Origin: Bacteroidota bacterium
Lineage (GTDB): Bacteria; Bacteroidota; Bacteroidia; Bacteroidales; F082
Direction of reading: 5' to 3'
DNA: 64,000 nucleotides
NCBI GenBank assembly: GCA_016845175.1
Contig: JAERTD010000011.1
Location: forward strand, 1 to 64,000
The notes under the pieces were generated by a model that was not told where the DNA came from, searched no databases, and saw only the letters and a list, made by a program, of their open reading frames with translations. This document shows, piece after piece, positions 44,887 to 52,484 of the stretch; the first letter of the stretch is position 1; every line of letters starts with the position of its first letter. The translations under genes were made by a program, and so were the position numbers.

Positions 44887-46272
44887 CTAATCCAGCCCGA
44901 ACTTTTTTAGTCTTCGGTCCAGTGCCTGCCAGGTGATATTCAACAATACTGCAGCCTTTGATTTATTACCTGCTGCTTTCTCCAGTGCCTGTTGAATGAT
45001 TCTTTTCTCATTAACTTCCAAATCAAAAACCACCTCTTGTTCCTGGAATAGTTTTGGTTTGTTTTCACTGGCTTGACCATTGTTGTTAAGGGAAAAATGA
45101 TCGGGCAACAAGGTGTCACCCTCACACAAAATGGTGGCTCTTTCGATAAAGTTCTTTAGTTCCCTTACATTGCCTGGAAAATCATAGTTTTGAAGCAATT
45201 GGTATACCTCAGGATCCACTTTAGGGGTTTTGATTTCCATGCGCTTGGCAGAAATATCTAGATAGTAATCCACCAAAGTGGGAATATCTTCTTTACGCTC
45301 ACGAAGTGGAGCAATACGAATCACAAAAATGCTCAAACGGTGAAACAAATCCAGACGGAATTTATTCTCTGAAGCCAGACTCTCCAGATCTTTGTTAGAT
45401 GCGGCTATTACCCTGACATCAACAGTTTTGCTTTGTCTGGACCCCACTTTGCTTACCTTCCTTTCCTCCAGGATTCTCAATAATTTGGCTTGCTGAGAGA
45501 GAGGCATATCGCTGATTTCATCCAGAAACAAAGTTCCCTTATCAGCAATTTCAAACCATCCTTCTTTATCATCCGTTGCCCCGGTAAAGCTACCCTTGGT
45601 ATGACCGAAAAATTCGCTTTCGAATAAGCTTTCCGGCACAGCTGAACAGTTTACTGAATAGAACAACTGCTTGTTTCTTTTGCTAAGATAATGGATCCCA
45701 TGAGCTACCAATTCCTTACCTGTTCCACTCTCACCCAGAATAAGGACAGAAGTATTATCAGAACGGGCTACTTTCGCCATCATACTGGTAAGTTGATGCA
45801 TGGACGGGCTGTTTCCAAGTAATTGAGCGCCAATATTGTCCAATAATCTTTTGGATAAGAGATCGACATTGGTTTTTGCTTTTGTCAGCTTCTTATTCAG
45901 ATCCATGAAGCGCTTGGTTCTGATAATGGCATTGTTGATGTCAACCAAGCGGAAAGGTTTTGGGAAGTAATCTGTGGCTCCCTTTCTCATGGCTTCGATC
46001 ACTGTATTCATGTCTCCATGTCCGGAAATCATAATCACCTCTATATTTGAATGCTCAGCCTTGACTTTTTCTAGTATCTCAAGACCGCTGATATCGGGTA
46101 ATTTAATATCCAGAATCATCAAATCAATTTTGCTCCGGCTTAATATCTTGTACACACCATGGGCATGGTTTGTCGTATGAACTTTAAATTTTTGAGCTTT
46201 TAAAAACTCTTCAATCTCATCCAGCACGCGTTGTTCGTCATCAACTACCAGAATGCTTAATTTTTCTTTCAT
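44887..46272 (-). CDS. Sigma-54-dependent response regulator (NtrC family)
   Basis: 461 residues: a receiver domain (1-125) with phospho-acceptor Asp55 in MILDIKLPD, an AAA+ sigma-54 activator domain (about 150-395) with Walker A GESGTGKE (180-187), the sigma-54 contact loop GSFTGA (227-232, the common variant of GAFTGA) and Walker B LFLDEI (248-253), and a Fis-type helix-turn-helix at the C-terminus (AAVLLNITWQALDRRLKKF). Predicted to activate -24/-12 promoters when phosphorylated by the kinase encoded just upstream, whose stop it overlaps by 4 bases. The target genes are not identifiable here. Confidence 0.95.
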   Translation of the reverse strand: MKEKLSILVVDDEQRVLDEIEEFLKAQKFKVHTTNHAHGVYKILSRSKIDLMILDIKLPDISGLEILEKVKAEHSNIEVIMISGHGDMNTVIEAMRKGATDYFPKPFRLVDINNAIIRTKRFMDLNKKLTKAKTNVDLLSKRLLDNIGAQLLGNSPSMHQLTSMMAKVARSDNTSVLILGESGTGKELVAHGIHYLSKRNKQLFYSVNCSAVPESLFESEFFGHTKGSFTGATDDKEGWFEIADKGTLFLDEISDMPLSQQAKLLRILEERKVSKVGSRQSKTVDVRVIAASNKDLESLASENKFRLDLFHRLSIFVIRIAPLRERKEDIPTLVDYYLDISAKRMEIKTPKVDPEVYQLLQNYDFPGNVRELKNFIERATILCEGDTLLPDHFSLNNNGQASENKPKLFQEQEVVFDLEVNEKRIIQQALEKAAGNKSKAAVLLNITWQALDRRLKKFGLD

Positions 46273-48491
46273 ATATTCTCTTGTAACAAGGGTAGGTGAA
46301 TTATCATTTTAGTATACTCATTTTGAACACTTTCTACTTTTATCTCTCCATCCATTTCATTTATAATGCCATAGGAAATGGAGAGACCAAGACCAGTTCC
46401 TCTCTCAGAACTCTTAGTAGTAAAGAAAGGGTCAAAAATATTATGTATGTGCTCCTTGGAAATACCAATGCCATTATCAAAGACTTCAATGGCAGCAGTT
46501 TCATTTATAGTAAAGGAAGATATAAGGATGGTTTTGATAAAGCCGGAACCTGATATTTTCTCTTTTTCCTCCAATGCTTGTTTGGCATTTGATATCAGGT
46601 TTAATATTACCTGCTCCAGTTTATATGCATTACCCATGGTTTTCAATGCCGAATGACTAAGACCAAGGTTTAGTTGTATATTGTTGTTATTAAGCTGCTT
46701 TTCAATCATCGACAGGGCGTTTCCAATGACAATGTTGATGTCAACCTCATCAATTTTGCTGTCTTGCTGGTCCCTTGAGAAAACCCTCACATGTTCAATG
46801 ATATTCTTTATACGGTCAACATCCTTAAAGAGATAATCAATTTTTCGGTCGATATAATCACCTTCTATGCCTCCTGATAATTTCTTGTGTAAGATATTCT
46901 CCAGACCCATAGAGATTCCGACAAGAGGCTGGTTAATTTCATGCGCTAAACCTGCGGACAACTCACCAATGGATTCGAGTTTGGATTTCTGTATAAGCAA
47001 TTGCTGCTGCTTCTCCACCTGGCTGACTTCTTCCTTAACCCTGTCTTCCAGTTCCTTATTCAGCTCTTTCAGGCCTGATTCGGCTTGCTTCCTTTTAGTT
47101 ATGTCAGAAGCAAACAGTAAATATGCCGGGCTGTAGTCCCAGATAATGTTAGTTGTTTTTATTTCAACCCACTTTTGGTTGTTGGTTAATAACTCCAGGA
47201 CCATTTTTTTGTCACCAATAGTTTCTGATTTGGATTCAAAGTGGTTTACGACCTGCTTTTTGTATGGATTTTTGATAAACTTTGATAAATGATTGCCCAG
47301 AATTTCCCTCGGAGACTGAGCCAGGATCTCTATCATGGAAGGGTTTATGAGCTTGATATTATTGTTCTGTATCAGTAAAATACCATCTGTAGCATTTTCA
47401 AAAATCAACCTGTATTTTTCTTCTGAGTCCTTGAACATTGATTCTGCCAATGTTCTTTCTGCCACTTCCAGTTCCAACTCTTTAGTGCGCTCCCTGACAC
47501 GCCTTTCCAGGCCTTCATTAAGAAGTATCATCTCTTCTTCAGCATTCTTCCTGTAGATGGCAGCACCTAAATTGTAAGCCAGTGCATTTAATGCATTTAT
47601 CTCCGAGTCAGACCACACCCTCTCCATAGAGCATTCATCCAGGCCTACAAATCCCCACCAGCTGTCGTGAACAAAAATGGGAATGGCCAATATGGAAATG
47701 ATGCCTTGTTCCTTGAGAGGTTCTCTTTCTTCCACAGGCAGATCAGCCACATGACTGATAATATTATTGCCCTCTGATAATACTTTCACCCAGCGTGTGT
47801 AGCCTGGATGGTCGAATGGCAGTTGTTGGAGCATTTCATTCTCCATTTCCGAAGAAACACTACCAGCGGTCCATTCAAAAATTTGCTGGGAATATGAGCC
47901 CTCTTTTTCGTGATGGTTTTGGAATATATAGACCCGAGAAGCCTGGGTTGCCTGGCCGATATGTCTCAGTGCATATTGCACTGTTTCAGAATTAAAACCG
48001 GATCTGAAAAAGCTGGCGGTAGCCAGACTCAAAGTCTGCAAAATGCGCTCACTTTTATCTCTGGCAGATTCTGCAGTCCGTCTCATTTTCTCCTCAGCCA
48101 GAAGATTCCTTTCCAATAATACATCGTTGGCCTGTGCTTCGATGGTATTAATCAACTGCTTGTTGTCAATAGGTTTGAGAAGGAATCCCTTAACCCCCGA
48201 CTCAATCGCCTTTAGAAAATACCTTGATTCACCATAAGCAGACATCACAATGATTCTCACATTCTTGTCATGATCCCTGATTTTCTTTACCATATCTAAG
48301 CCATTCATCACGGGCATTTTGATATCGCTCAGAATTAGATCGGGTTTGTACTCCTGATAGGCCAGATAGCCCTCATGACCATTCTCTGCAGTGTAAATGT
48401 GTTCCACCACATCCAATAAAATTTGCTTATAAATTTTAATGATGATGGGATCATCTTCAACAATTAACAGGCTTATATCTAGTTTATTCAT
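46269..48491 (-). CDS. Receiver-GAF-PAS histidine kinase
   Basis: 740 residues with no membrane helix, so cytoplasmic. Order: receiver (1-125, Asp56 in LSDIKMPVMNG), coiled coil, GAF (about 155-315), second coiled coil, PAS (about 355-470) and a C-terminal kinase with His517 in GLAHEINQP and an HATPase domain with FDNGIGI and GTGLGLSI. The N-terminal receiver suggests phosphorelay input from another kinase rather than an output. It begins 4 bases after the DUF218-DUF1684 gene and overlaps the sigma-54 regulator gene, so all three form one operon. Confidence 0.93.
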   Translation of the reverse strand: MNKLDISLLIVEDDPIIIKIYKQILLDVVEHIYTAENGHEGYLAYQEYKPDLILSDIKMPVMNGLDMVKKIRDHDKNVRIIVMSAYGESRYFLKAIESGVKGFLLKPIDNKQLINTIEAQANDVLLERNLLAEEKMRRTAESARDKSERILQTLSLATASFFRSGFNSETVQYALRHIGQATQASRVYIFQNHHEKEGSYSQQIFEWTAGSVSSEMENEMLQQLPFDHPGYTRWVKVLSEGNNIISHVADLPVEEREPLKEQGIISILAIPIFVHDSWWGFVGLDECSMERVWSDSEINALNALAYNLGAAIYRKNAEEEMILLNEGLERRVRERTKELELEVAERTLAESMFKDSEEKYRLIFENATDGILLIQNNNIKLINPSMIEILAQSPREILGNHLSKFIKNPYKKQVVNHFESKSETIGDKKMVLELLTNNQKWVEIKTTNIIWDYSPAYLLFASDITKRKQAESGLKELNKELEDRVKEEVSQVEKQQQLLIQKSKLESIGELSAGLAHEINQPLVGISMGLENILHKKLSGGIEGDYIDRKIDYLFKDVDRIKNIIEHVRVFSRDQQDSKIDEVDINIVIGNALSMIEKQLNNNNIQLNLGLSHSALKTMGNAYKLEQVILNLISNAKQALEEKEKISGSGFIKTILISSFTINETAAIEVFDNGIGISKEHIHNIFDPFFTTKSSERGTGLGLSISYGIINEMDGEIKVESVQNEYTKMIIHLPLLQENI

Positions 48492-48495
48492 CAGA

Positions 48496-49728
48496 TTAAT
48501 GCGAGTCGTCTTTAAATTTCTTTTCTCCTGCTCTAATTTCTACTGAGAGATGATTATCGAAGGGTACCAGAGGACATGACCAACGGTCATAATAAGCACA
48601 ATAAGGGTTATAAGCCCTGTTAAAATCCAGGCTTATGGTATCTTTAGTTGGAATGGGTATGTCAATATAGCGTCCGGCTCCATAAGAATCAAAGCCATTG
48701 GTTAGATCAGTAAAGGGTACAAAAAGCTGACCGCCATACTCAGGATGCTTTCTGTACTTCATATTCTGATAGGCAGTAAGTTGAAGCAGACTATCCCCAA
48801 TATAGAAATGCAGATAACCATATATTCTGTATTCAGGCGTTCTGGAGGTAGTGGTAGGCATTTTAAATGGTGCAGAGGATGTATCCAAAAGAAACTGACT
48901 TGAAATCTTAAAATCCAGATCGGGATCGTAATAATTGAAACCATGGAATTTGGCTAATTCTTCTGCATTAAACGGGGACTTCAGACTGTCTCCAAAAACA
49001 AGTTCCTTCTGAACTCTACTTTCCTTCAGTAATTCGACATAATGACCTTCCTCCAACCTGTTCAGTGATTCGGTTTCGTTGGGATGGAAGAACAGGCTTA
49101 CGAATAAAGTGGCCACCAACTCATTACTTACATTCCTGAAACCTTTGCTGTTTTCCCACCATTTATCAGGATTGAACGACCGATCGGGATAGGCGATAAC
49201 TCCAATCCTGTAATCATCTCCCAGGGCTTCTCTGAACATCATGCGAGAACGTTTGGCATGAACACCTATGGAGAATACATTGAAAGCATGGGACCACTTC
49301 TCATTATTCTCAAATATGAGCTTGGTGGCCAAGGCTGTATTATAGGTCCTGTCAATATAGATGTTTTCCGTTATCCTGGCTGCATAAATGGTATCTGTAA
49401 ACCCCAAGTCTTTTAATGCTGCAATGCTTGCATCTGCCGTATTGAAATACAGTGAGGCACATTCGTTATTGGTAATGGAAATGCCTGTTACCACTAGATT
49501 TTCATATCCATCTTTATGATAGAGGTCTATGGCTTCCTTCAGTGCATATTTCGGCACAAAGCCTTCAATGACCAATGTTTTGGCTTCAACAGTTTCATCA
49601 ATGGCCAGAAAACTGTATATCTTGGAGAAAAGCAGCCAGCCTAGCAAAACAATGAGTAAAATGGTGATCAACCATGCCAGCAGTGTAGGCCTATAAACAG
49701 TTCTTTTTACAAATAGAAGATTTCCCAC
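48496..49728 (-). CDS. Membrane-anchored DUF218 (SanA/YdcF-like) - DUF1684 fusion protein
   Basis: 410 residues from a GTG; no in-frame ATG precedes the membrane helix (about 17-35). Residues about 45-200 match the DUF218 fold of ElyC/SanA/YdcF, with TLVIEGFVPKYALKEAIDLY and LVVTG. Residues about 260-405 match DUF1684, with YGGQLFVPFTDLTNGFDSYG, DFNRAYNPYCAY and a final CPLVPFDNHLSVEIRAGE. I know both families as separate proteins; their fusion is unusual to me. It leads an operon with the kinase and the sigma-54 regulator. Topology suggests a periplasmic sensor or envelope enzyme for the same system. Function unknown. Confidence 0.8.
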   Translation of the reverse strand: MGNLLFVKRTVYRPTLLAWLITILLIVLLGWLLFSKIYSFLAIDETVEAKTLVIEGFVPKYALKEAIDLYHKDGYENLVVTGISITNNECASLYFNTADASIAALKDLGFTDTIYAARITENIYIDRTYNTALATKLIFENNEKWSHAFNVFSIGVHAKRSRMMFREALGDDYRIGVIAYPDRSFNPDKWWENSKGFRNVSNELVATLFVSLFFHPNETESLNRLEEGHYVELLKESRVQKELVFGDSLKSPFNAEELAKFHGFNYYDPDLDFKISSQFLLDTSSAPFKMPTTTSRTPEYRIYGYLHFYIGDSLLQLTAYQNMKYRKHPEYGGQLFVPFTDLTNGFDSYGAGRYIDIPIPTKDTISLDFNRAYNPYCAYYDRWSCPLVPFDNHLSVEIRAGEKKFKDDSH

Positions 49729-49771
49729 AACAATAAATAAGAATGGATTTCCAGTGTGATGCTATAATTAT

Positions 49772-49779
49772 CAAAAGTA
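49772..49779 (-). promoter_or_regulatory. -7 element of the DUF218/two-component operon
   Basis: TACTTTTG on the minus strand, 43 bases before the GTG start of the first gene. It fits TAnnTTTG; no clear -33. Confidence 0.4.
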
Positions 49780-49830
49780 AGAAAATCATGAATAGCCTAC
49801 ACACAGCTAAGTGCTCTCCTGATCTAATTG

Positions 49831-50052
49831 CTAAACCTTGGTTTCGGCTTTGTCTTTCATTTCATCAACAAAATCCTGAATCTGCTTTGTATCAAAACCT
49901 TTTTCTGTGGCGGCATCTTCCAGGCTTCCCCAAATGGGTTCTCCACACCGAATGCATCTGATGCCCTTTTCCATAAGATATTCAGCGGCGAACGGATAGT
50001 TTTCTATGAGGTTCTCAATGCTGATGTCCTTGGTGATTTCAGTTTTACCCAT
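49831..50052 (-). CDS. DUF1858 domain protein
   Basis: 73 residues forming one DUF1858 domain: an N-terminal ITKDISIENLIENYP, then the AAEYLMEKGIRCIRCGEP segment with a CxxC pair. Such small proteins are often linked to redox or iron-sulfur enzymes, with hybrid-cluster-like ScdA_N domains as relatives. No partner gene is adjacent. Single-gene unit. Confidence 0.85.
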   Translation of the reverse strand: MGKTEITKDISIENLIENYPFAAEYLMEKGIRCIRCGEPIWGSLEDAATEKGFDTKQIQDFVDEMKDKAETKV

Positions 50053-50262
50053 TGGATTAGGAAATTATAAGTCAACAAAATTACAAATGAAATAGGGGAA
50101 TGCATTGCTTGATAAAGAGTTATGATTAACAATTTTTCAACATTTTTTGTCTCAAACTAGCTCATATTTTTATATTTGCCTCGTCAAGCAAACAAACCCA
50201 TCCTTAACATTTTCTTAATATTAAAATAACACAGGGCTAATATCCAGGAGGTTTTCAGCATA

Positions 50263-50270
50263 TATATTTG
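50263..50270 (+). promoter_or_regulatory. -7 element of the CarboxypepD_reg-like protein gene
   Basis: TATATTTG fits TAnnTTTG, and its start near 50277 leaves 18 bases before the ATG at 50295, ruling out the in-frame TTG at 50268. Confidence 0.5.
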
Positions 50271-50294
50271 CAACAAACAATAAAAAATAAACTC

Positions 50295-50621
50295 ATGAAA
50301 AAATTTGTTGCAATTATAGCCATCGTTTTTATCAGCTCTTCAATTCTTTTCGCAGGTGTAGATAAAGCTCCAGTAGCAAAAGCATCAGTTAATGGTGTGA
50401 TCGTAGATAAAGCCACGGGTGAGGCATTGGCAGGAGTAAAAGTCAGTATCGAAGAAATTAACAAAGTTGTTTATACCGATCTTGATGGCAATTTTGAATT
50501 TGAGTCACTATCAACAGGAACATATAACATTAAAACTGATCTTATCTCTTATGAGGACAACAAGATGAAGGTTGATGTTGAAGCTACTACCTCTTTAAAA
50601 ATTGAGGTTAAAAGTGAATAA
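50295..50621 (+). CDS. Small secreted protein with a single carboxypeptidase-regulatory-like (Ig) domain
   Basis: 108 residues from the ATG at 50295. A signal peptide ends near FAG (residue 20). The remainder is one CarboxypepD_reg-like beta-sandwich (SVNGVIVDKATGEALAGVKV ... DGNFEFESLSTGTYNIK), the module usually found at the N-terminus of TonB receptors. It stands alone here with its own promoter and terminator. Function unknown. Confidence 0.85.
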   Translation: MKKFVAIIAIVFISSSILFAGVDKAPVAKASVNGVIVDKATGEALAGVKVSIEEINKVVYTDLDGNFEFESLSTGTYNIKTDLISYEDNKMKVDVEATTSLKIEVKSE

Positions 50622-50642
50622 ACATTAATTAGATAAACATCT

Positions 50643-50673
50643 AAAAGACAAGCCAAAAGGTTTGTCTTTTTTT
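50643..50673 (+). terminator. Terminator after the CarboxypepD_reg-like gene
   Basis: An 11-bp stem (AAAGACAAGCC with GGTTTGTCTTT, one G-T pair) around AAAA and a T run, 21 bases after the stop. Confidence 0.9.
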
Positions 50674-50706
50674 ATTGTTACTCATTCCCAGTCAGCTTTT
50701 CTTTAG

Positions 50707-50714
50707 TACTTTTG
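50707..50714 (+). promoter_or_regulatory. -7 element of the MORN-like gene
   Basis: TACTTTTG fits TAnnTTTG; the predicted start fits the ATG at 50732 and excludes the longer frame from 50675. Confidence 0.45.
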
Positions 50715-50731
50715 TATCAAATATATTGATT

Positions 50732-51187
50732 ATGAAAATCATATTTTCTATTGCATGTATGCTAATCTTTTCTGGCGTTTTACTGGGCCAGGAAGTTGTT
50801 AAATCCGAAGATGGTAAGTACCGTCAGAACGGAGAAATCTACACAGGCACTCATAAAACCTATCACAGCAATGGTGAATTAGCCACTGAGCGTACATTTG
50901 TAAATGGTCTCGAGCACGGGATATCCTTATACTTTTTTGAAAATCTACAGAAGAAAGAAGAGAGGGCTTTTAAGGAAGGGAAAAAGGATGGAAAATGGAC
51001 TACCTGGAATGTCAAGGGTCAGGTGACGGCTATAGCTCATTATTTAAGTGATAAGAAACACGGCAAATGGTTTGTATACCATGGTGGTGTTAAAAGGTTT
51101 GAAATGAACTATGATAATGGTGAGAAAGTAGGCACCTGGTTTATGTGGGACGAAAATGGAGAATTGATTTCTGAAAAAACCTTCTAA
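50732..51187 (+). CDS. Secreted MORN-variant repeat protein (YwqK-like)
   Basis: 151 residues from the ATG at 50732. Signal peptide ends at about residue 20 (LLGQE). Then come four to five MORN_2-type repeats of about 22 residues with the pattern G-x-W-x-x-(F/Y), for example YRQNGEIYTGTHKTYHSNGE, KDGKWTTWNVKG, KHGKWFVYHGG and KVGTWFMWDENG. This repeat family is often labelled as an antitoxin-like protein, but no toxin gene is nearby. The role is unknown. Confidence 0.85.
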   Translation: MKIIFSIACMLIFSGVLLGQEVVKSEDGKYRQNGEIYTGTHKTYHSNGELATERTFVNGLEHGISLYFFENLQKKEERAFKEGKKDGKWTTWNVKGQVTAIAHYLSDKKHGKWFVYHGGVKRFEMNYDNGEKVGTWFMWDENGELISEKTF

Positions 51188-51206
51188 CGGAATTTTTGTA
51201 ATATCT

Positions 51207-51237
51207 AAAGCCGATACTTGAGTATCGGCTTTTTTTT
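51207..51237 (+). terminator. Terminator after the MORN-like gene
   Basis: An 11-bp perfect stem (AAAGCCGATAC with GTATCGGCTTT) around TTGA, followed by Ts, 20 bases after the stop. Confidence 0.92.
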
Positions 51238-51325
51238 GTCATATATAAGTTATCGGCAAGTTTGAAAAATACTATTTTTAAAATCGTAATAAACTATTTT
51301 TTTAACTCAATTTAATTTTAACAGT

Positions 51326-52096
51326 ATGAACAAAATTGTTTTCAAATTATTTATTGGAATTTTGTTTTTAAGCTTCATCAGTTGTAACCAAACAAATCAG
51401 AAATCAAAACAAGCTGATGAAATAAAACTAACTTCTACGGAGCTAGTAAAAGAAGTTATGACAAAGCAAGCGCAGGAGAATATGACACCCGATGAGGCAT
51501 TAAAAGACCTTATGAAAGGTAATGAACGTTATGTGTCAGGAGAATTAATTAATCGTGATCTGCCAGCTCAAGTCGAAGCGACAACTAACGGGCAATATCC
51601 TAAAGCAGTTGTTTTAGCCTGTATCGATTCCCGTGTACCTGTTGAGTATATATTTGACCAGGGGATTGGAGATATGTTTGTAGTTCGGGTAGCAGGAAAT
51701 ATTGAGGATGAAGAACTGCTGGGAAGCATGGAGTATGGTGTAGGGGTTGCCGGTTCGAAACTGATCATGGTGCTTGGCCATGAAAACTGCGGTGCTGTAA
51801 AATCTGGGATTAACCAAGTAGATGTTGGAAGTGAAAATGTTGATGCTTTGCTAAGCCACCTGGAGCAAGCTATTCAGGAAGTTGAGGGCGAAAGGAATGC
51901 AAAAAACAAAAAATACTTCGATGATGTTGTCAAAAACAATGTTGACCAAACGGTGGAAGACATTAGGAATAAAAGTGCCATAATCAGTGGGCTGGAAAAA
52001 GAAGGCAAAATAAAAGTAGTAGGTGCCTATTATAGTCTAACAGATGGAAAAGTCACAATTCTTGAGAATGGTTCGCATAGTCACCCTGAACATTAA
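51326..52096 (+). CDS. Beta-class carbonic anhydrase, lipoprotein
   Basis: Hydrates CO2 to bicarbonate. 256 residues. The lipobox FISC puts a lipid-anchored Cys at 20, so the enzyme lies outside the cytoplasm, unlike most beta carbonic anhydrases. The acid after Cys20 needed for surface export is missing (CNQTNQ), so a periplasmic face is likely. Zinc ligands: Cys99 in ACIDSRV, His152 and Cys155 in GHENCGAV; Asp101 and Arg103 form the catalytic dyad. C-terminal histidines (HSHPEH) may also bind metal. Single-gene unit. Confidence 0.92.
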   Translation: MNKIVFKLFIGILFLSFISCNQTNQKSKQADEIKLTSTELVKEVMTKQAQENMTPDEALKDLMKGNERYVSGELINRDLPAQVEATTNGQYPKAVVLACIDSRVPVEYIFDQGIGDMFVVRVAGNIEDEELLGSMEYGVGVAGSKLIMVLGHENCGAVKSGINQVDVGSENVDALLSHLEQAIQEVEGERNAKNKKYFDDVVKNNVDQTVEDIRNKSAIISGLEKEGKIKVVGAYYSLTDGKVTILENGSHSHPEH

Positions 52097-52396
52097 TATC
52101 ATTTTTGATATACCCAGTTGATCACATAATGAATAAGTTCTATCACATGTTGTGGTAAATATCAAGCTTTGCGGCGCGTTCATGCTCTGTAGCGGTTTAA
52201 CAGAAAACTGCCACAACTCATGCAATTAAGCATTATATAGTTTATCCCTTCTCTGGACCAGCAGTTCGTAAGTTGCATACTGAAAACCGAAATTTTACAA
52301 AGCAAAAAAAACTGCTGCTAATTTATTTATTCTCACTATTCGATTCACGCTAGATGGTTGAGTAGGAGGGCAGGTACATCACTTGCGATAATGTCA
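52097..52396. other. Intergenic stretch without a recognisable gene
   Basis: I see no coding frame with family character and no clear promoter in this stretch. It ends at the terminator of the TonB receptor unit at 52397-52430. Confidence 0.6.
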
Positions 52397-52430
52397 TAAA
52401 AAAACCCCTTCCCAAATAATGGGTCGGGGT
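52397..52430 (-). terminator. Terminator of the TonB receptor/beta-helix lipoprotein unit
   Basis: A stem with two mismatches (ACCCC-TT-CCCA with TGGG-TC-GGGGT) around AATAA, followed on the minus strand by seven Ts, 55 bases after the receptor stop codon. Confidence 0.85.
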
Positions 52431-52484
52431 GCAATGAAAGATTTTAAATGGATTTAGATAGACTAATTCCTGGAAAGGCAAGTC

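Noticed and set aside
49743-50070. Plus-strand frames opposite DUF1858
   Set aside because: The minus-strand frame has the recognisable DUF1858 motif with CxxCGEP.
50255-50464. A minus-strand frame opposite the small secreted protein
   Set aside because: The plus-strand gene has a signal peptide, promoter and terminator, whereas the antisense frame has no family features.
50732-51187. Toxin-antitoxin pair suggested by the YwqK-like label
   Set aside because: No toxin-like gene is adjacent, and the protein has a signal peptide and stands in its own unit.
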